DNA of 10,743 nucleotides from Terrimonas_A sp040509495 (GTDB taxonomy: Bacteria > Bacteroidota > Bacteroidia > Chitinophagales > Chitinophagaceae). The notes beneath the pieces are model-generated. The model saw only the letters and a list, made by a program, of their open reading frames with translations, made no database searches and was not told where the DNA came from. The stretch spans positions 1 through 10,743 of the forward strand of contig JBEVKW010000161.1 of assembly GCA_040509495.1 (NCBI GenBank). The letters are read 5' to 3'. The position numbers and the translations under genes were made by a program. This document shows, in pieces, positions 7,084 to 10,743 of this stretch; within the stretch, counting starts at the first letter, position 1, and each line of letters starts with the position of its first letter.

Positions 7084-7329
7084 GTAAGAAAGTATAGAAG
7101 AAGCGTAAAGAAAACAATGGCTGTATCTTACAAGGGTAGCGCTTCAGCGAATACGCATTCTTTCTCTTTGTACACATCTTCCGGGGAAATGAAAAGAACA
7201 AAATAATTTTTCTCAAAACCATCACTTCCTCTTATTATAATCGCACTTTTTTCCAGCTTTCCCTGTCTTTCCTCTTAGCTTGGCATAGGGTTGGTTTTAT
7301 ATACGTATATCTATATAAAACCCAGAATT
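7084..7329. other. 246-bp intergenic region before the small lipoprotein
   Basis: No convincing gene is seen. A 29-codon open frame (7117-7206) is probably chance. A weak promoter core TAGCTTGG (7276-7283, compared with TAnnTTTG) would put transcription start near 7289, directly ahead of the large AT-rich inverted repeat at 7293-7322. No recognisable terminator follows the CvpA-CAP stop. Confidence 0.45.
7293..7322. repeat. 11-bp perfect inverted repeat with nested 12-bp palindrome
   Basis: GGTTTTATATA (7293-7303) pairs exactly with TATATAAAACC (7312-7322) around an 8-base spacer. A second, mutually exclusive symmetry is nested in it: ATATACGTATAT at 7299-7310 is a perfect 12-bp palindrome. 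The element ends 7 bases before the ATG at 7330, where an operator or a leader hairpin could affect both that gene and the flavin reductase overlapping it. No transcription-terminator T tract follows. Confidence 0.65.
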
Positions 7330-7494
7330 ATGAAAGCTAATCTTATTTTATTCTTCTTATTTACAAACCTGATACTGCTGAGCAGTTGTGGTGCAGTGGA
7401 AACTATTTTCAAAGCGGGAATGTGGTGGGCATTTTTTCTTGTCGGCCTTGTGGTAGTGCTTATCTTATTCCTCATCTCTAAAGCAAAAAAATGA
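7330..7494 (+). CDS. Small lipoprotein with a C-terminal membrane helix (54 aa)
   Basis: This 54-residue protein has a lipoprotein signal (residues 2-19) ending in the lipobox LSSC, so Cys20 is predicted to be lipidated. Next comes AVETIFKAGMWW and then a strongly hydrophobic helix (about 33-49, FFLVGLVVVLILFLI) with a basic tail KAKK. I recall small Bacteroidota proteins with a similar FKAG-W plus helix pattern, sometimes carried under the doubtful name phosphatidate cytidylyltransferase; nothing here supports that enzyme activity. The ATG at 7330 is preferred to an in-frame GTG at 7291, because the latter would place the inverted repeat inside the gene and spoil the signal peptide. Its TGA overlaps the next ATG (ATGA), implying translational coupling to the flavin reductase. 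Function unknown. Confidence 0.75.
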   Translation: MKANLILFFLFTNLILLSSCGAVETIFKAGMWWAFFLVGLVVVLILFLISKAKK

Positions 7495-8048
7495 GTGGAA
7501 TCATCAATATTGCAGCGATATCAGGCAGCCTGCGTAAAGGGTCGTATAATACAATGCTGCTGAATAATCTTGAAGACCTGCTTCCGGAAGGAATGAAGTT
7601 GACCATTGTGAAGTATGATGATGTGCCCATGTATAATGCGGATTTCGATCTTCCTGATGCAGCACAGAGACCAGATGCTGTGATAAAATTGCGTGAGCAG
7701 TTGGCTGGTGCGCAAGGCATCGTCATTGTTTCCCCTGAGTATAATTATTCTATTCCCGGCTGCATCAAGAATGCGATCGACTGGGCATCACGTGGAGAGG
7801 ATTCCCCACTTTTGAACAAGCCGGTTGCCTTGATGGGTGTAACGCCCTATACCTGGGGTACCGTAAGAATGCAGGTCGCTTTTCACCCGGTGTTTGAATT
7901 CCTGAATATGAAACCTGTATACAAACCGGAGATCACCGTTGCCCAGGCAAAAGAAAAGTTTGATACATCAGGAAAGCTGATTGATGAGGCAACGAAGAAA
8001 TTGGTAAAAAAGAAACTGGAGGGATTGAAAGCGATGATCCCGGGGTAG
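7491..8048 (+). CDS. NADPH-dependent FMN reductase (flavodoxin-like)
   Basis: This 185-residue flavodoxin-fold protein is of the NADPH-dependent FMN reductase family, related to ChrR/YieF and azobenzene reductases that pass electrons from NAD(P)H through FMN to quinones, chromate, azo or nitro compounds. The FMN phosphate loop is GSLRKGSYN (12-20); the second flavin loop is SPEYNYSIPG (81-90), followed by KNAIDWASR (93-101), the usual dimer and flavin contact region. Length is typical. Its ATG shares bases with the TGA of the small lipoprotein (ATGA), so the two are very likely one transcript. The physiological electron acceptor is not apparent; quinone detoxification is the commonest role in the family. 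Confidence 0.92.
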   Translation: MSGIINIAAISGSLRKGSYNTMLLNNLEDLLPEGMKLTIVKYDDVPMYNADFDLPDAAQRPDAVIKLREQLAGAQGIVIVSPEYNYSIPGCIKNAIDWASRGEDSPLLNKPVALMGVTPYTWGTVRMQVAFHPVFEFLNMKPVYKPEITVAQAKEKFDTSGKLIDEATKKLVKKKLEGLKAMIPG

Positions 8049-8071
8049 TGTGCCGATGACGAGGCAAAACT

Positions 8072-8104
8072 TTTGACAGTCCCGCACCTCCAGGCCATCG
8101 TTTG
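8072..8104 (+). promoter_or_regulatory. Weak candidate promoter for the Old Yellow Enzyme gene
   Basis: TTTG at 8072-8075 and ATCGTTTG at 8097-8104 are separated by 21 bases, close to the -33/-7 spacing of Bacteroidota promoters, but the -7 element lacks the leading TA. It lies 56 bases before the ATG at 8161. The 112-bp gap otherwise shows nothing notable. Confidence 0.3.
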
Positions 8105-8160
8105 CTATACGGCATTCGTGGTCTCCCTCAACCTTTCTCTTACCAGGTTGTTACACTCTC

Positions 8161-9225
8161 ATGTCAATTCTTTTTAGCCCTTTAAAAATCAAGAGCGTAA
8201 CGTTTCCCAACAGGATCGTCGTTTCTCCCATGTGTCAATATAGTTCTCAGGATGGATTTGCCAGCGACTGGCATCTTGTTCATCTTGGAAGCCGTGCTGT
8301 AGGCGGCGCAGGCCTGGTTATCCAGGAAGCAACGGCGATTTCGCCGCAAGGCCGCATCAGCTATGCGGATCTCGGGATCTGGAGCGATGAGCATATCGCT
8401 TCATTGAAGCGTATCACATCGTTCATTGATGAGCAAGGTTCGGTGGCAGGCATCCAGCTTGCACACGCGGGCAGGAAGGCCAGCACGGAGCGTCCGTGGA
8501 TAGGCAACCACCAGCTCAAGGTAGGAGAGAACAGCTGGCAACCCGTTGCGCCGTCAGCGATCCCATTCAGAGAGAGCGATATCGCCCCGGTACCGCTTTC
8601 ACTGGAAGAGATCAGGGAACTGATCCATCAGTTCAGGGATGCTGCGGCACGATCGCTGGAAGCGGGTTATAAAGTGATAGAGCTCCACGCAGCCCATGGC
8701 TACCTGATCCACCAGTTTCTTTCCCCGCTCAGTAATTCCCGCGAAGATCAATACGGTGGAAGCTTCGAGAACCGCATTCGCTTTCTTCTTGAAATCATTG
8801 ACGAAGTCAAAACCGTGTGGCCGGCCGATTTGCCGCTATTCGTAAGGATATCCGCAACAGATTGGGCGGAAGAAGGCGGCTGGGATCCTGAGCAAAGCGT
8901 ACAACTCTCCACGATCCTGAAAACCAAAGGAGTCGACCTGATAGATTGCTCCACTGCCGGTATGCTTCCCCGTGTTTCCATTCCTGTCGGACCCGGTTAC
9001 CAGGTCCGGTTTGCCGAACTCATAAAAAAAGAAGCCGGTATCCTCACCGGGGCGGTGGGTCTTATTACGGAAGCACGGCAGGCGGAAGATATTTTGCAAA
9101 AAGGCCAGGCAGATCTCATCTTGCTGGCGAGAGAACTTCTCCGGGATCCATATTTCCCCTTACATGCTGCAAATGAGCTTGATGCCGCAATCAAATGGCC
9201 TGATCAGTATGCAAGGGCAAAGTAG
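8161..9225 (+). CDS. Old Yellow Enzyme family ene-reductase (YqjM type)
   Basis: This 354-residue FMN-dependent NADPH dehydrogenase of the Old Yellow Enzyme family reduces activated C=C bonds of enals, enones, nitro-olefins and similar electrophiles in the cytoplasm. The start FSPLKIKSVTFPNRIVVSPMCQYS is diagnostic of the YqjM (thermophilic-like) class, with Cys25 tuning the flavin and Tyr27 next to it. The substrate-anchoring pair is His176 and His179 in ELHAAHG; IQLAHAGRKAS (98-108) and the LSPLSNSREDQYGGSFENR stretch are also family signatures. DLILLARELLRDPYFPL near the C-terminus is the usual FMN phosphate-binding end. Length matches the family. It stands 112 bp from the flavin reductase and could be read with it or separately. 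Natural substrate unknown, as for most of the family. Confidence 0.95.
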   Translation: MSILFSPLKIKSVTFPNRIVVSPMCQYSSQDGFASDWHLVHLGSRAVGGAGLVIQEATAISPQGRISYADLGIWSDEHIASLKRITSFIDEQGSVAGIQLAHAGRKASTERPWIGNHQLKVGENSWQPVAPSAIPFRESDIAPVPLSLEEIRELIHQFRDAAARSLEAGYKVIELHAAHGYLIHQFLSPLSNSREDQYGGSFENRIRFLLEIIDEVKTVWPADLPLFVRISATDWAEEGGWDPEQSVQLSTILKTKGVDLIDCSTAGMLPRVSIPVGPGYQVRFAELIKKEAGILTGAVGLITEARQAEDILQKGQADLILLARELLRDPYFPLHAANELDAAIKWPDQYARAK

Positions 9226-9295
9226 TAAGACCGGGGATCTGTTGAATGAATAGAAGTCAGGGAATACCAGCATTAGCCGAATGCGCTGCTCCCGC

Positions 9296-9320
9296 AAATC
9301 CGATAAATCCCATAAATCCC
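9296..9320. repeat. Short ATAAATCCC tandem repeat next to the promoter core
   Basis: CAAATCCG (9296-9303) is followed by two exact 9-bp copies of ATAAATCCC (9304-9312 and 9313-9321, the last base shared with the following CGTTATCTTTG). It ends directly at the -7 element of the MFS gene and fills the place where a -33 element should be. I recall similar AAATCC-type repeats from intergenic DNA of Chitinophagaceae, but have not checked this. Confidence 0.45.
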
Positions 9321-9323
9321 CGT

Positions 9324-9331
9324 TATCTTTG
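9324..9331 (+). promoter_or_regulatory. Bacteroidota -7 element TATCTTTG for the MFS gene
   Basis: TATCTTTG matches TAnnTTTG exactly and would start transcription near 9338, about 43 bases before the ATG at 9381. Its presence is the main reason for rejecting the longer reading frame from 9246 as the protein start. Confidence 0.5.
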
Positions 9332-9380
9332 CGCCCTACTCAAACAGGTTGCTGGCCATATTGTTTCTTCAAGCAACTTT

Positions 9381-10628
9381 ATGAAAACAAGTATAAACAG
9401 TTTATTCAGGGTTCCCCAAAAATTGCTAATGCCGCTGTTATTATCGCCCGCGAGATGGATTGGTGGAGGTGGTGATCAGCAAAGTAGTTCCTTTTCGAAT
9501 AAGCAGATCAGAGTGGCCGTTTCGGTATTCTTTTTTTGCCAGGGACTTTGCTTTTCTTCCTGGGCCAGTCGCATCCCGGATATCAAAAGTACGCTCCACC
9601 TGACAGATGCCGCTCTTGGCAGCATTCTGCTTGCATTACCTGCCGGACAATTAACTGCGATGCCTTTTTCCGGAAAACTCGTTACTCATTTCGGCAGTAA
9701 AAAAATACTGCGGATCTGCCTGCTGCTTTATGCGATCTGTCTAACCAATATGGGACTGGCTACCCAGGCCTGGCATCTTGCACTCGCATTGTACTTTTTT
9801 GGCGTTTGCGGAAATATGTGCAATATCTCGGTCAATACGCAGGCAATCGCCGCGGAAAAATTATTTGGTCGCCCGATCATGACGTCGTTCCATGGTGTAT
9901 GGAGTACGGCTGGGTTTACTGGTGCTGCGATAGGTCTGTTGATGGTTGGACAACGCATTTCTCCCTATGTGCATTTCTGGATCGTTACAGGTATCGTCTT
10001 CGTTGCAATTGCATTTTCACAACGGTATCTTCAACCTGGCCGCTCTTCCGTAAAGCAGGAAAAGAAGAAGTTCTTCTCAAGACCGAATGGTGTGCTGGTG
10101 CAATTAGGCATTATCGGTTTTTGCAGCATGGCCAGTGAAGGTGCGATGTTCGACTGGAGCGGTGTTTATTTCAAACAGGTTGTAGAAGCACCCGAGCAAT
10201 TGATCGTGCTTGGTTACGCATCGTTCATGATCATGATGGCGACCGGCCGTTTTGTCGGCGATAAGCTCATATTGCAATTCGGCCGGAAAAAAATGCTCCG
10301 TATCAGCGGTGTACTGATATCATCCGGTTTATTTATTTCAGTCTTGTTTCCCTACCTGGCAACTGCTACACTGGGCTTCCTCATTGTAGGTCTTGGCGTA
10401 TCATCTATTGTTCCGATGGTATACAGCAGCGCCGGTAAGATCCCCAATATCCCGCCAGGCATTGCACTGGCTTCCGTATCAAGCATCAGTTTCCTTGGTT
10501 TTCTGATGGGCCCGCCGTTGATCGGCTATATCGCAGAAATTTCAAGTTTGCGTTATTCCTTTGCCGTGATCGGACTGCTCGGATTTGGCATTGCAGTGAT
10601 GGTATCGAAGCTGAAGGCGATTCATTAG
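9381..10628 (+). CDS. MFS transporter, YbjJ-like
   Basis: This 415-residue major facilitator with about twelve hydrophobic segments starts at ATG 9381. The first helix and loop read FFFCQGLCFSSWASRIPDIK (50-69), followed by LHLTDAALGSILLALPAGQ and the loop 2-3 motif SGKLVTHFGSKK (97-108). Together with GRPIMTSFHGVWSTAGFTGAAIG these resemble the E. coli YbjJ branch, whose substrates are unknown. The frame is open back to an ATG at 9246, but those 45 residues are low-complexity (NPINPINP) and cover the TATCTTTG promoter, so 9381 is preferred; ATG 9429 is a third option, since residues 1-40 are also atypically long before the first helix. The stop codon is followed immediately by the heptamer array. 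No adjacent regulator. Confidence 0.85.
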   Translation: MKTSINSLFRVPQKLLMPLLLSPARWIGGGGDQQSSSFSNKQIRVAVSVFFFCQGLCFSSWASRIPDIKSTLHLTDAALGSILLALPAGQLTAMPFSGKLVTHFGSKKILRICLLLYAICLTNMGLATQAWHLALALYFFGVCGNMCNISVNTQAIAAEKLFGRPIMTSFHGVWSTAGFTGAAIGLLMVGQRISPYVHFWIVTGIVFVAIAFSQRYLQPGRSSVKQEKKKFFSRPNGVLVQLGIIGFCSMASEGAMFDWSGVYFKQVVEAPEQLIVLGYASFMIMMATGRFVGDKLILQFGRKKMLRISGVLISSGLFISVLFPYLATATLGFLIVGLGVSSIVPMVYSSAGKIPNIPPGIALASVSSISFLGFLMGPPLIGYIAEISSLRYSFAVIGLLGFGIAVMVSKLKAIH

Positions 10629-10726
10629 GTCCGTTGTCCGTTTTCCGTTGTCCGTTGTCCGTTGTCCGTTGTCCGTTGTCCGTTGTCCGTTGTCCGTTGT
10701 CCGTTGTCCGTTGTCCGTTGTCCGTA
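10629..10726. repeat. Tandem array of 14 heptamers (GTCCGTT)
   Basis: The array starts at the first base after the TAG stop of the MFS gene and runs for 98 bp: 13 full units plus a fourteenth ending in A instead of T (GTCCGTA). The third unit is TTCCGTT; all the others are identical. Because 7 is not a multiple of 3, every frame on both strands stays open through it (the minus strand reads a TTDNGQR heptapeptide), which creates a spurious long frame. Units this uniform suggest recent slippage or expansion. I recall similar ACGGACA-type arrays in Bacteroidota intergenic DNA; not verified. Confidence 0.95.
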
Positions 10727-10743
10727 ACAAATTGAAAGGGCGG

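Noticed and set aside
7117..7206. 29-codon plus-strand frame between the CvpA-CAP gene and the small lipoprotein
   Set aside because: Ser/Thr-rich, with no signal, motif or promoter; within the range of chance.
8073..8078. TTGACA as a sigma-70 style -35 box
   Set aside because: No TATAAT-like box at 16-18 bp spacing, and Bacteroidota promoters use a different consensus.
9246..9380. 45-residue N-terminal extension of the MFS protein
   Set aside because: It would translate through a tandem repeat and a perfect promoter core, giving low-complexity residues (NPINPINP) not expected before the first MFS helix.
10629..10726. CRISPR-like array
   Set aside because: Units are 7 bp with no spacers and no cas genes are present; it is a simple tandem repeat.
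10542..10730. Minus-strand open frame with a TTDNGQR heptapeptide repeat
   Set aside because: It is produced by the stop-free heptamer array and then runs antisense through the conserved end of the MFS gene; no independent support.

Overview
The window reads as chromosomal DNA from a member of the Bacteroidota, most likely a Chitinophagaceae-type soil or freshwater bacterium. The evidence is Bacteroidota-style promoter cores (TAnnTTTG) ahead of several genes, no Shine-Dalgarno sequences, many exported proteins and lipoproteins, and short degenerate or tandem intergenic repeats (CTTTGCG, ATAAATCCC and GTCCGTT units). Taxonomy is inferred from style only; there is no rRNA or other marker gene.

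Layout. (1) 1-1029: a leftward gene for an exported cyanophycinase-like S51 peptidase, a degenerate CTTTGCG repeat beyond its 3' end, and a divergent promoter region. (2) 1030-1854: a DUF1080 (3-keto-disaccharide hydrolase family) lipoprotein. (3) 1928-5836: a tight same-strand run of four genes, namely an exported alpha/beta hydrolase, an SBF-like (SLC10A7/YfeH type) transporter, an AEC-family permease and an aldo/keto reductase. (4) 5837-6126: a 290-bp gap with two inverted repeats and no convincing gene. (5) 6127-7083: a CvpA membrane domain fused to a CAP/SCP domain. (6) 7084-8048: an AT-rich nested palindrome, then a 54-residue lipoprotein with a membrane helix that overlaps the start of an NADPH-dependent FMN reductase. 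(7) 8161-9225: a YqjM-type Old Yellow Enzyme. (8) 9381-10628: a YbjJ-like MFS transporter, whose stop codon is followed directly by 14 units of a 7-bp tandem repeat running to 10726.

How the genes may work together (inference). Three soluble oxidoreductases (aldo/keto reductase, FMN reductase, ene-reductase), an exported hydrolase and three transporters suggest handling of small, possibly electrophilic or ester-linked organic molecules. The only well-supported co-transcribed sets are 1928-5836 and 7330-8048. No phage, defence, CRISPR, integrase or transposase gene is visible. Most genes are ordinary family members; the more unusual items are the palindromic leader before the small lipoprotein, the CvpA-CAP fusion and the stop-adjacent heptamer array.
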